Source of the DNA: Peronospora farinosa
Taxonomy: Eukaryota > Oomycota > Peronosporomycetes > Peronosporales > Peronosporaceae
Direction: 5' to 3'
Length of the DNA: 64,000 nucleotides
NCBI GenBank assembly: GCA_947646735.1
Contig: CANTFK010000980.1
Span: 310,001-374,000 of the forward strand
The translations under genes and the position numbers were made by a program. This document shows, piece after piece, positions 45,901 through 56,916 of the stretch; position 1 is the stretch's first letter, and each line of letters begins with the position of its first letter. Under the pieces are notes generated by a model that had not been told where the DNA came from, made no database searches, and was given only the letters and a program-made list of their open reading frames with translations.

Positions 45901-46492
45901 TTTCGCTTCTTGATACAGCAACAGAGCCGATAGCGACTCTCCTTTGTCCAAGAGTTGCCACATTTTCTCCGGTACTTCCACCAGAAATGCCACTTTATCA
46001 GACAGAGCCTTCTCTTCAAAAACAGCATCTCCAGTCTCTTCCTTACTAACTTTAATTTTCTGGCTTTCCACAGTCAAGGCACTCATTAGATCCATTTCCA
46101 TTTGCTTCCACATCTCGGGCATTTCCTTGAGCGACACTTCAAGACGCAGAGCGGCCGAATGCATGTTTACAATCTTATCTGCCGATTCAATAAGATCACG
46201 GTATCGAACACTGATCATTTTTTGCATTTCTTTCGTCTTTTGTTCCTTTTCCTTCCTACAAAACATTAAAATTCATCAAAAATTACAATAAAAAAAATAG
46301 CCACGAGGAAAGATTATATCTCAACGACATGCAAGATGATGCCCCGTCTATAGTCTAGACGGGAGATAGATAATACACATACCTTGTCCTTTCTAGCAAT
46401 ACTTTGGCGTCTGCAATGGATAGACGACGTAGGAAATCAGCGGCATTCTCCATGGGCTGCGGGCCGTCGCAATTCATTTCATTTATTGTCAT
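42993..46492 (-). CDS. COG1: COG complex subunit 1
   Basis: Seven exons on the minus strand (46492-46383, 46255-45811, 45739-45323, 45249-44503, 44435-44178, 44109-43458, 43363-42993) give 999 residues in frame. The N-terminus carries the COG1/CATCHR start: NAADFLRRLSIADAKVLLER then MISVRYRDLIESADKIV. A long helical body follows, with EFLRTLFRLVMFFEQDYPLP and FVRATLGFSDFIRFGWGDE. COG1 is a lobe A subunit of the conserved oligomeric Golgi tether, which directs retrograde vesicles within the Golgi. The C-terminal 60 residues are Ser-rich and probably disordered. It converges with the TTL gene (130 bp) and diverges from the SANT gene (113 bp). Confidence 0.85.
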
Positions 46493-46605
46493 TTTTAATA
46501 AAATTTTACAATAAAAATGTGATCGTACTTAAATGAAGCGCATTTATGGGTAAGTTACGATACCCATTTTATCGACAGAATGGGTACTATCGCGAGTCAC
46601 GACTG
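46493..46605. promoter_or_regulatory. Short divergent promoter (COG1 / SANT gene)
   Basis: 113 bp, AT-rich, separating two start codons. It contains a small inverted repeat, tacccatttt and tagtacccattct-type sequence near 46559-46588. Shared promoter function is inferred from spacing only. Confidence 0.4.
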
Positions 46606-48291
46606 TATGAGTGATGAATCTAAGGAGCCACTACCAATGACACCAAACAAGACGGGGATGTTGCGAGTACAAAAGCGATTAATTCCAGTACGTGACTGCA
46701 CAGGAGGTGTTTTTCTAGCGACATGTAGTGACTCGTTATAGAAAGCACGAGAAAAATGGGTCAATGTGATTTAAAAATGCTTCTTATTGCTGGTAATTGG
46801 TACCAGATGCGATCGGACAGTAGCAGTGGTGATGATATTACTAGTATCGATGATGGAGATAGACAAAAAATGGTCCAGCCAGCGCTTATTTGGAGAGAGA
46901 AAGAAGGGTCCGCAACGAATGCCGATGGTAAACCAAAGGCTCAAAATTTTGGTCACTTGTTGCTGATTATTTTGGACATGATTGTTCATATCGCTTTGAT
47001 ACTGATTGTCCTGATGGGTGGCAGTCAAAATGAAGAATATTCGGCGGTATTTGCGAGCGGCACGGGCGTTGTATGAGATGCAATATCAGATGAAGCGACC
47101 GTCGGCTATGTTGAAAATGAGGCCTAACTCGGTGAGATCATTCTTTGCGGTTAAGCCGCTTTGATGTTTTATGGGATATTTTAATAGTTGTTGTCATGTC
47201 TGTGTGGATGGTAGTATGGGTTTAAAAGCCGATCAACGTTCGACGCGTTGGCAGCACTGGTGTCTCCTCTGCGAGCACATCAGGTTCTTGGTATGCTCTT
47301 TGATATCAACTTTCACTTATGTGGACGTCTCATGGGAGGTGTGTTGATTATTATGTAGATGATTGGACAGGAATTGAAGTCGGTCTCTTCGAGGAGGCTT
47401 ATGATCGCTTTAGCAAGGACTTTTACGCCATTGCTGAGCAGGTTATCACTTGCATTTAGAGGGTACATATTCAAGTTTATTAGCTGGTGCTGACTTTTCG
47501 TTCTTTTCAGCTCCCGAAGAAAACGGTAAAGGACATTATCGCGTTTTACTATGTTTGGAAGAAGCATGGATCATGTGCGAAACTTCGCGACAATGTCAAT
47601 ATGCCAGACGATTTTCTACCGGAGCCTGAACCAGACGTATGCAGCGAGACGCTCGAGCTGATGGATCGTCTTCGAAGTAAGTGTACTTGTTTAACTTTCG
47701 CGGTATATGATGATCTAGGTTGAACCGCTGGGCATGTGAACATACAGAGCGACAGGTTTACATTCAAGATTACCTTGACGCTGCTCGAGCTATGTATTCT
47801 CCTCAGCCAACGTATGCATCCAACCACAAAAGGCAAAAGATTTCCGCCTTTGGCTTACAGCGCGTCTCCTGCTTTCACCAAGGCCCTAAAGGGTTATCAC
47901 CATTGCGGGTTTCGTCGGTGTTGGGTAAGCAAGTTACTCCACACTATCTTGTTTGTGTGCATAGGTTTTTAACACGATGGCATGTGCGATGACAGACACA
48001 TGGACTCTGTTTGAGATCAGAGTGTTTGAAGTTGCGATCGAGTGCTACGGCAAGGATTTCCCACGAATTGCCGATGTAGTAAGTGAAAAGAAAAGTACTG
48101 CACGTGTCTATTGAGCGCTGATAGCTGTCCTCTGCTGTACCTTGAAGATTAGCAGCAAGTCCTGCGGAGACGTGGTCGCGTTCTACTACGTTTGGAAAAA
48201 CGATTCCCACTACCAAGTCGTGAAAAATCGGTGGGAAAGGAAGGATGAAGCGCCTCTAACCAAGAATACTTCGGCTGACTTCCGTAACTAG
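46606..48291 (+). CDS. Double SANT-domain chromatin protein (MIER/RCOR-like)
   Basis: Later exons are clear: 47215-47290, 47359-47441, 47511-47680, 47719-47924, 47996-48078, 48147-48291. The first SANT domain reads DDWTGIEVGLFEEAYDRFSK then LPKKTVKDIIAFYYVWKKHG. The second reads DTWTLFEIRVFEVAIECYGK then SSKSCGDVVAFYYVWKND. The GlxFEEG-YGKDF-xI and KTV-(D/E)-(I/V)-V-FYY-WKK pattern is that of SANT domains in MIER, MTA and CoREST proteins, which join histone deacetylase complexes. The start at 46606 (MSDESKEPLPMTPNKTGML) and its exon end at 46687 are fair. The exons between 46740 and 47140 are uncertain; one holds KMKNIRRYLRAARALYEMQ. A full ELM2 motif was not seen. Confidence 0.72.
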
Positions 48292-48404
48292 TGCGCGTGA
48301 GCATGCATCACTACATTATATTGCAGGTCTTGTATACGTTCGTGTATTTCAATCAAGGGCAGACCTGCACTATCCCACAACATGTGTTGAACAGCAACGG
48401 CTAT

Positions 48405-50266
48405 TTAATCAATTGAAATCACTTCTCGCTCCACAACCAGACCTTCATGCGGATAATTTTGCAGCGTCTTGCAAGCAGTGCAGACCCACGAGGCCGGAGG
48501 CAGCTCCTTCATATTGATGCAGTACTTATGGAACATGCGCTGACACATGTCACACAGCACCAACTCGTCCTCATTATCCGGATGAGAACAAACCTCGCAG
48601 TTCTCTGAGTCCATCATGTATGTACGCGAGCTGTACACTGCAGGTTGCGAGGTTCCGGGCTCCTGCTTGTGGCTTTGCTTATGTTCCAGTAGTTTCATGT
48701 TGCGATACACTTGGAAGCTGTGCAGTGCGTGCCCAATATTCTTCAAATTCAGCTTCTGGTCCATAAAGAACGGGAAAGTCACTTGCAGAGCTTTAAAACC
48801 TTGGAGCTGGCGCTGTTGCAGCAATCTCGCGAGAGCGACGTACTCCGAGGGTCGCGCCCGGTTTTTGCCAAATATTTGCACGAGGCTCTTACTCGCGTCG
48901 AGGGTGAGCCATACAAATTCATCCGTGATGAAATCCTCGGACAATATGTGGAGCTCCATCAGATCGCAGACGACCTGCCAGCATGTAAACGATCCAAGGA
49001 CGTTGTCTTGGAACTTGCGAAGAACATCAAAGATGGCCTCAGACGTGCTGCACTCCTTCACCGACACTGTCGTCTCATCAATGTTCTGCAAAAACGTCTC
49101 CAGAGTCTCTAGGTAAGTATCCACCGTAAGCTCACGGTCGCCCGCCAAAATATTGTTGGCATCCGAGCGCTTGGCCATTGCAAGTAGACTGTGACGCAAA
49201 CCCCATAGCATTTGTTAGTTGAAACTACGTGCCCAGTGTTCCCATTATTTGAAACAAACAATATGTACCGCTTTCTAAAATGCGGAAAGTCGTCCGAGCT
49301 GGGAATGCCCTTGAGCTTGTAAAACGTTTCCAGCTTATTGCAATACCTAAACATCACCGCCATCCACAAAACTTCACGAAGTGCCAAGCGTCCTTGGTGG
49401 GCTAGTTGCCATCGAAGCACATGCTTTCGAAGGTATGCCGTGCTACGGTCCAGCTCGCGATAGATATTGCAAGTTGCTACAATTCAAATCCATTAACAAC
49501 ACAACATCAACATAATCCAAAAAAATGTCTCCGTCAGTATTACAACACAAACAAACGAATGCAGTTCTCTACCAAAACACTTACCAAATTTAATCAGACA
49601 CTGGTCGACACGCGGTACGTCATTGCTGATCGAGTAGCTATGCCACATTCCGTGGCGTTGATACACGAAATCATAAAAGGTCAGAGCACCGAGCCACCAG
49701 CTCTTGTATCCTTTACCATCCGAGCTATCGAGCAGCTGATCACCTAAAAAGGTGAGCGTGCGGCGTAGACGTTTGGTAGGCTCGACACTGTCGCCATTGG
49801 AGCGCTTGATCAACACGCTTTCATCCCCATCAGCAATCATACGCTGCTTCTTCCGACGAAACAAGGCCTTCTCACACTCTTTGCTGCATACTGACGTCAC
49901 AGAACCGCGACTGCTGATCAAGAACTCTGGATTAAAGGCTTGACACATGAAGCAGCGATTCGGATCCACGTTCTTCGAGTCACCTGATGGCTTCATGCCC
50001 TTTTTCTCGAGATACTTGGCCTCACAACCTACAGAGCACACGGGTACGGGCGGTGCCTTCTTTACCGTGTTCGTAGACATGTACTCGGGATTGGGCATGT
50101 GACAGACAAAGCATTGAGTCGTAGTCGTGCCGCTTGACGATGACATTGCAACGTCATCTGTCGAGCCCATCGCGTCTCCGTCCTCGCTGTCTGTTGCATG
50201 TGCGCAGCTGCTGGAGCTGGCATTAAACCAGCGACTCAGCTGAAACTCGTCACCAAAGTTGACCAT
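48405..50266 (-). CDS. PHD-finger protein with two N-terminal Cys-rich (FCS-like) motifs
   Basis: Three exons on the minus strand (50266-49585, 49476-49269, 49188-48405) give 557 residues. Two similar zinc motifs lie near residues 50-85 (CFVCHMPNPEYM ... VCSVGCEAKYLE) and 103-140 (CFMCQAFNPEFL ... VCSKECEKALFRRK), an internal duplication. A helical middle follows. A PHD finger lies near the C-terminus: CEVCSHPDNEDELVLCDMC then MFHKYC and WVCTAC, the Cys4-His-Cys3 pattern. PHD fingers read histone H3 tails, so a chromatin role is likely. The family is otherwise unknown to me. It converges with the SANT gene, 114 bp away. Confidence 0.82.
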
Positions 50267-50513
50267 TTTCGCACGTGAATATCCAATTGAGACGTTTTTA
50301 GCCAGTGAGCGTTTTGTTTTTTGTGACGAAATACGTATTTCAATAATTTTACTTACGGTTACTAAGTACGATATAAAATGCGCTCTTCACAATTTTTCAA
50401 TGCTACGTCTTTTGTCAATATTTTTTTTTCTGACCATTTTGTCGCATTAGTACTAGCGGCTGGTCCACACTTTCCAAGGTAGCTTTCCGACTAACTCGAT
50501 AACGTTTTCTTGC

Positions 50514-51518
50514 TTAAGCGCTCAGCTTCTCCTTGAGGATCTGCTCGAGCTTGACGATGTCGGCGCTGAAACCACGAATTCCCTCGGCAAGCTTTTCCGT
50601 GGCCATGGCGTCCTCATTCATGCTCAAACGAAAGTCTTTCTCATCGTAGGACACTTTTTCACCCGTGTACGCCTTGGCGGCCGTCTCGGGGTCCAGCTTC
50701 TTGTCTAGCTTGCTGGTCGACTTGGTAAGCTCCTCCAGGAGACCAGGGGAGATGGTCAAACGATCACAGCCAGCTAGCTCAGTGATCTCACCAGTGTTAC
50801 GGAAGCTGGCACCCATGACAATGGTCTTGTAGTCGTACTTTTTGTAGTACTGGTAGATCTTGGTCACGGATACTACACCAGGGTCCTCGTGAGATTCGTA
50901 GCTAGACTTGCCGGTTTTGGCCTTGTGCCAGTCCAGGATACGGCCCACAAAGGGCGAGATGAGAGTAGCACCGGCCTCGGCACAGCCTACAGCTTGGGCG
51001 AAGCCGAAGAGAAGTGTCATGTTACACGAGATGCCCTCTTTCTGCAAGTGCTTGCACGCCTGAATGCCCTCCCAAGTGCTGGCAATCTTGATGAGGATGC
51101 GGTCCTTCTTGATACCAGCCTTCTCGTACAGATCGATAATCCGATGGGCGCGCGCGATCGTAGCCTCCGTGTCAAAACTCAGACGAGCGTCGACCTCGGT
51201 GGACACGTAGCCAGGCACAATCTTGAGAATCTCCACGCCGAAATTCACCGACAGCTTGTCGATGACGTAGCCGATACGCTCCTTCTCGGACATGTCGGCC
51301 GATAAGCCTTTGCCGTACACAATAGCGTCATCAATGAGAGCAGAGTACTGCTCCATTTGAGCGGCCTTGAACAGCAGCGACGGATTCGTAGTGGCATCCT
51401 GCGGCTTGTACTTGTTAATCTGCCCAAAATCGCCCGTGTCGGCCACTACAGTGGTAAATTGCTTGAGCTGGTCCAGCTGCGAGGCTTCACGAATCTTCTT
51501 GTTGGTGGAAGTAGCCAT
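50514..51518 (-). CDS. Transaldolase
   Basis: Single exon, 334 residues, full length for the TalB-type family. It transfers a dihydroxyacetone unit between sugar phosphates in the non-oxidative pentose phosphate pathway, in the cytosol. The Schiff-base lysine lies in [31 protein letters not shown], the substrate-phosphate region [23 protein letters not shown] and [12 protein letters not shown] are all present. There is no targeting sequence. Neighbour on the same strand: the SAM carrier, 317 bp upstream. Confidence 0.97.
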   Translation of the reverse strand: MATSTNKKIREASQLDQLKQFTTVVADTGDFGQINKYKPQDATTNPSLLFKAAQMEQYSALIDDAIVYGKGLSADMSEKERIGYVIDKLSVNFGVEILKIVPGYVSTEVDARLSFDTEATIARAHRIIDLYEKAGIKKDRILIKIASTWEGIQACKHLQKEGISCNMTLLFGFAQAVGCAEAGATLISPFVGRILDWHKAKTGKSSYESHEDPGVVSVTKIYQYYKKYDYKTIVMGASFRNTGEITELAGCDRLTISPGLLEELTKSTSKLDKKLDPETAAKAYTGEKVSYDEKDFRLSMNEDAMATEKLAEGIRGFSADIVKLEQILKEKLSA

Positions 51519-51835
51519 CTTAGTATGGAAAAGAAAGGTGCTTGGTCTGTAGCGCGTCGATTCGAAAATGAGAGTACCCTCGATACCGTTGAGACAATTT
51601 TATATACTTGGATACTGTATATTACGTGGACATACTGGGGAGCAATTAGAGCCACTTTTACGATGACGTTATGTGCAGATATGGGACATCTTGCTTCGGA
51701 CACCGATTCTATCCGCTACTTTAGTAATGACTCGAGGCCTCTTTTAAGCTCATCAACTAGTGTAGACGGTGAAGCGCCACCACATCTCTATCAGTCTATT
51801 GCATTTGTGAATCTTGTACGTACGTGGATCTCACT

Positions 51836-52998
51836 CTACATGATTGCTGCGAATGTCAAGGTGGTTTTCTCATACATACCAAAGAAGACAAAGCCGCCAA
51901 TGCTGATCCACATTGTGCGTGGACCCACACCCGAGAACAGACGTTTCAATCCTTCGTCAGTGTAAACACGCAATAGCGTACTCAGCATGCCCTTGTAAGG
52001 AACACCATTGGCGTCCTTGCCGAGCATCAGACGCGTCTTAACCACGTCGAGTGGGGTCGTGATGGACGCTGCCACTCCACCAGCGATCGATCCGCAAACA
52101 GCTCCTTGGAGAGAGGACACGGGGGCGTTCTGTTTCTTCGACCATTGATACTACAATCGAAGCGTGTGTCAACGTCACGTTAGTGCCTCCTTCATGCACG
52201 TTAGTTACATTATGGAAGAGCGCAAACCTTTAAACTTTCCCAAAGCGGAAACTGGATGAATGAAAAGGGAATCTCTCGTGCAATCATGCTCCAGTATCCT
52301 CGGTAAAACCCTGCCAGACCTTCAGCCACGCGAATCGCATGGAATGCTTCTGGTAATGACTTGTAGACACCCGTCTGCATGCGCTGCTTGACAATTTCGG
52401 TGGGCGTGCGCACTAGACATGCCGCCTAAAGATACAATCATGCGTCGTCACAATAAGTTCTTCACTGTATCACATCTCTCAGAGTAAAAAACTCTTCACC
52501 ATTTCCCCCGAAGCAGCAGCTGCCATATGAATAAGAGGAGAATGTTGCTGGTTCGGAGCGACCATGCCACATATTGACTTGGAAGTCTCATAAGTGCTGA
52601 AGAACAAAGCGCCTATGGACCACACAGAGCATGTAAATGTAAAGCAGCAAGAAGGGGTCGAGAAACTCTACTATATGTGCTTGTTTTCTGGTACAAGGAC
52701 TAGATCATTACATACCTCCTGGAGCCGAACCAGCAGCTGCAGCAGATAAGCCCGAGTAAATGCCTCGGAAACCACCAGCCTTGAAAAATCCATGAGCAGA
52801 TTGCAGTCGTGTCTTGATAGTATCAAGCGGGAACAACGCAATATCCACAGATGTTCCTGCCATAGCTCCACCCTGTGAAACAAGTCAGCGAATGAGCAAC
52901 ACCACACATACTATTATTATTATTATACAGTCAAAACAGACCAGCAGAGCAGGAATGAAGCCACGACCAGGGATGGAAATGTCCGTACTGTCATCCAT
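51836..52998 (-). CDS. Mitochondrial carrier, S-adenosylmethionine-type (SLC25A26-like)
   Basis: Five exons on the minus strand (52998-52942, 52872-52716, 52612-52500, 52425-52228, 52150-51836) give 279 residues, typical for the family. The three repeats carry the carrier signature: [36 protein letters not shown] and [17 protein letters not shown]. The start of repeat 1 ([20 protein letters not shown]) and the run [20 protein letters not shown] resemble the SAM carrier group, which brings S-adenosylmethionine into mitochondria. The assignment to SAM rests on these local matches and is less sure than the carrier fold. Confidence 0.86.
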
Positions 52999-53158
52999 CT
53001 TGAGTTGTATGTAGCAAGGTACTGATATAGTATCACGAGGTGGAATAAACAACTGAAATAAGTGATCAAACTGTCACTCAAATAGAGTGCAGTACACCAA
53101 AATTGGTGGGTCCGTAATAAGGAGAGTCCTCACTCAAGCTGCAGACCAGTGGGCAGCC

Positions 53159-55051
53159 ATGGGAATCATTGATCGCATCAAGGAAATTGGTATGTAGCTA
53201 TTACTATTCAAGTCCTGAGTGTATCATGTGTCATTCCTTGATTTGTGTGCTGTGCTGTTGCTGCAAAGAGGATGAGATGAAACGGACACAGATTAATAAA
53301 GCCACGGAGGGTCATCTTGGTCGTCTTAAGGCTAAGCTTGCCAAGCTCCGAACAGAGGTACGTCATGCTCTGCTGATTCAAGTTCTTTCCTCTTTTTGCT
53401 GATTAATTCCAATGGTGACAACGATAAAATGATGACATTGTAGCTTTTAGATGAAGGAAAGTCAAGCGGTGGTGGTGGCGAAGGTGGGTGACTATTGAAG
53501 CTACGAGCTTTAAGTTTGTTGGGTGGTGGTAATAGGATTTGTCCTTGTCTCTGTCTAACAGGATTTGATGTGGCCAAGAGTGGCGATGGACGTGTGGCGT
53601 TGATTGGGTTTCCTAGTGTCGGAAAATCAACGATGCTAAGGTGTGTATTTTATGCTGGAAGGCCACGTTGTCACGAAACGTCACAGTGTTGACGTATGAA
53701 GAGCAATGTGCAATTTGGATGAACAGTCAACTGACCGAAACACAGTCAGAGACCAACGCAGTGGAGTTTACGACACTCACGTGCATTCCGGGCAACTTGA
53801 TCTACAACGATGTTCGCATTCAGGTGCGCTCTTTCAGCTAATTGCATGAGGAAATTGTAATCAAAATTAAGCCGTGGGCTTTTGTTTCAATAAAGTTGCT
53901 AGATCTGCCGGGCATTATCGAAGGCGCCGCTCACGGACGAGGACGTGGAAGAGAGGTGATTGCCGTGGCTAAGTCTGCCGATATGATCCTGATGGTCCTG
54001 GACGCAGGTCGAGAAGCTGGCAACCGCCACCGTGAGATCTTGGAGAACGAACTGGAGACTGTTGGGTTGCGTCTCAACCGACAGCCACCTGACATTTACT
54101 TCCGGAAGAAAAATGGTGGTGGTATCACTTTTAACAGTACTCTTCGCCTGACAAAGGTGCGAAGCGTTTTACTTTTTCTGTATCCTTCGGCTGCTAACTG
54201 TGGTATGCGTCGAATACAATACACCAGCTTGGAGATGATCCGTACCAGACAGTGTACAAGATTTTGCATGAATACAAGCTGCACAACTGTGAGGTGCTTT
54301 TCCGCGAGGACTGCACGACGGACGATCTGATTGATGTGATCGAAGGCAATCGGAAGTATGTGAAGTGTCTGTACGTGTACAACAAGATTGATGTGGTGTC
54401 GATTGAAGATGTGGATCGGCTGGCGCGCATGCCGAACTCGACTGTAATTGCGTGCGCCCACGAGGACCGTCCAGCGGTAATTTCATCTTGACAACATCAT
54501 GGCACTCCCTTTAAGTAGACGTACTGACTGTACCTCTTTGGCTTAGCTCAACTTCGACACACTTCTGGCCAAGATGTGGGACTACATGGGACTGACACGT
54601 GTTTACACAAAGCGTCGTGGAGAGGTGCGACAAAAGAATAAATCGTCTCCGTTGTTACCACTAATTATTTTGCTTTCAATGTTCAGGCCCCTCAATTCGA
54701 TGAGCCGGTTGTCCTTGGCTCGGAGCGAAAAGGTGTAAGCGTTCAGTCTGCGTGCATGTCGGTACGAACCGCTTCCTTGTCATATTGGAGATGGCTCGAC
54801 ATTTTCTTGACGTTCGGTTGTCGTAGATTTCGAAAGACATGCTGGATAACTTTAATTATGCACTGGTGTGGGGCACGAGCACAAAGTATAACCCGCAGCG
54901 TGTTGGTAAGGAGCATATGCTTTGTGACGAGGATGTGCTACAAGTTATTGTGAAGACAGCTAACCAGCAAAAGCGCGACAAGAACTACAACCAGAAGGTT
55001 CAGGCGTACTTTGATAAATACAAGAAGAAGAAGAAAGCGCTGAAAACCTAA
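53159..55051 (+). CDS. DRG2: DRG2-type developmentally regulated GTPase
   Basis: Multi-exon gene. Clear exons: 53159-53189, 53269-53357, 53444-53483, 53562 to about 53642, a poorly resolved short part near 53690-53823, then 53896-54156, 54228-54476, 54547-54624, 54687-54762, 54827-55051. G motifs: GFPSVGKST (G1), [19 protein letters not shown] (G3) and YVYNKID (G4). [16 protein letters not shown] and [16 protein letters not shown] (TGS region) match DRG2 more closely than DRG1. DRG GTPases bind translating ribosomes with DFRP partners. The exon boundaries between 53642 and 53760 could not be made to join cleanly by eye; a non-standard or very short exon is likely there. It diverges from the SAM carrier, 160 bp away. 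Confidence 0.87.
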
Positions 55052-55375
55052 AGCTGGACAGGAGTTTGTTGGATTTTTCGAGCCACCAGTGTCTTTGCCG
55101 TCGTACGGAAAAAATACATTGAGATGTCGATGGTTTCATCTACTGGAAGTACCTGGTATTCATCCCCCGTTTGGTCATCTAAAGTGGCCTCTCTTCCATT
55201 TCTTTGCTCGGTGTTCCTCTCTCAAGAATATCGTTTTCTTCGTGCTGCGTTGTGCAGCCGTGTAGCTTTTTCAGGCGGTGTGTGATGCGCTCTATTGTTC
55301 TGCCAGCATAATTATGTCAGGTTAGCATTAGTGCTTTGATACAAAACTTGCAAAATAAAAGAATAAATCCGTCGC
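55052..55375. other. Convergent 3' spacer
   Basis: 324 bp between the ends of two converging genes. No open frame of note. It should contain both polyadenylation regions (for example aataaa-like strings near 55353-55365). Confidence 0.45.
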
Positions 55376-56832
55376 TCACTGTTGCTTCATGGGCGGGTAC
55401 ACAGCGTCGGAAGAACCTGTTGAACTACCCATGGTTCTTCGTACGTGCTCAAGAACAAATCTCCAGTTCGCAATTGGCTTTTTCTTCGTCGGAAGTGAGG
55501 ACCTAAACAGTATACAAACACAAACGCAACCAGTTAGAAAATCTTGCAGAGCTACAACTATTGGGAATCCTTTTACCAGCAACGCTTGTCGATATCGTTA
55601 CAGTATTCATCGTCAATGCCTTGCAGTGCTTTCCCATTAGATGAGAGCAACGACTCGACAAAGTGGTCACCAAACTGTCCGCCAACTCGGGCGACATTTA
55701 GCAGTGTGTGTGCTGAAGGCAATTCACTGAATGCAACCTCTTGTGTTGTGCGTTTTCGCTTTCGCAGAGATCGGCGCAGCGTGCCAGCTGCTAGTGCCAC
55801 CATAGGACGTGGTACCTGAGCAAAAGCGCTATCCTGCGAAACATCTCGCTCAGTTTGCTTTAGCAGAAAGGAAGACACAGGTAGCTCGGACTCTGACTGT
55901 TTAGCTGTTGTCAGCAGCTCGAAATCTTCTAGAATCTCGGTCGGATCCTGTGAAAAGCTGCACCTTGTTTGTCAATTTCATGCACAAGTATCGTAGATAG
56001 ACACATGGAAGATCTTACTTTGTATTCCGTAGATTCCGAACATGCTGAGGCCATCGGAATTTTCTAAGGCAAAACGAAATTACAATGATGAGATCTACCA
56101 GCAAGACGATGCAACAGAGTTCTTTACTTACCGTGCATACTCATCCAAGTGCGTCGTAGCAAATTCAAGTGGCGGCCCTGAAAGTTTCACACCACGACGA
56201 ATCGCCGTCTCCTCGATGAGGGGAATCCGCGACGTGATATTCCGCAGTACAAACCTTGCTTGGCTAATGTCACCTTGCAAAACGACTCTCTCCTCTTCCT
56301 CCTCCTGGTGCCTCGATTCATCGTCAAGCCACTCTTCTTCACTTTCTTTGTCGCTCTCATCGACAATTTCATCCTTTTTCTTCTGGTTTTTTTCAGCATC
56401 TCGCTCTTCCTGTAACAGCATCGGCCAACCGTCATCATCTGAGTCCGTGTCTTGATCTAATGGCTCGTTGTAGCATACCCCATCTTCAGTTTCTTCTGTC
56501 TTGATCAGCCCGTCCATATGTTGTAACGTCGTCTCCTCCAGCTCACTTTTCTCGTCACTATCCTCTTTATCACTATAATCTCCATTACAGAGCTCCTTAG
56601 TCCTGAAAGTCCTTCTTATCCTCGACTTTTCCTCCCAATCGCACGTGTCGGAAGAACTGGCACTGCTGTCACTCGACTGCTTCGTCTCGGATTCACTACT
56701 ACCGCACAAAATCACAATGCTGCTGTCCTCCTTTCCATTCAAATACTCGCACTTCACTTCACGCTCACTCTCTGTCACGTCATCCTTTACAGGCAGCTGC
56801 ACTTTCAGTTTAACAGCGCTTTGCTTGGTCAT
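55376..56832 (-). CDS. Acidic, largely disordered protein of unknown function
   Basis: Four exons on the minus strand (56832-56132, 56063-56019, 55957-55577, 55502-55376) join in frame to 417 residues. The first 200 residues are very rich in Glu, Asp and Ser (for example KESEEEWLDDESRHQEEEEE) and probably disordered. A more ordered segment follows (LQGDISQARFVLRNITSRIP, PPLEFATTHLDEYARKFRWP). The C-terminal part has a basic patch (RRSLRKRKRTT, possible nuclear signal) and a conserved-looking end (KKKPIANWRFVLEHVRRTMG). I do not recognise the family. Nuclear location is inferred from composition. Confidence 0.65.
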
Positions 56833-56916
56833 TAAATTACTTTCTTACATTTGGAGAGCATTCAACCGTTACATGTCAATACATTTAAAGAGCAACAAAA
56901 CGGTTCGTTGACAAGC
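56833..56916. promoter_or_regulatory. Very short divergent promoter
   Basis: Only 84 bp lie between the two divergent start codons. No element was identified. The leaders of both transcripts must be short or overlap. Confidence 0.4.

Noticed and set aside
46756..47076. 106-codon frame as a separate gene
   Set aside because: It runs through likely introns of the SANT gene, and its hydrophobic end is intron sequence.
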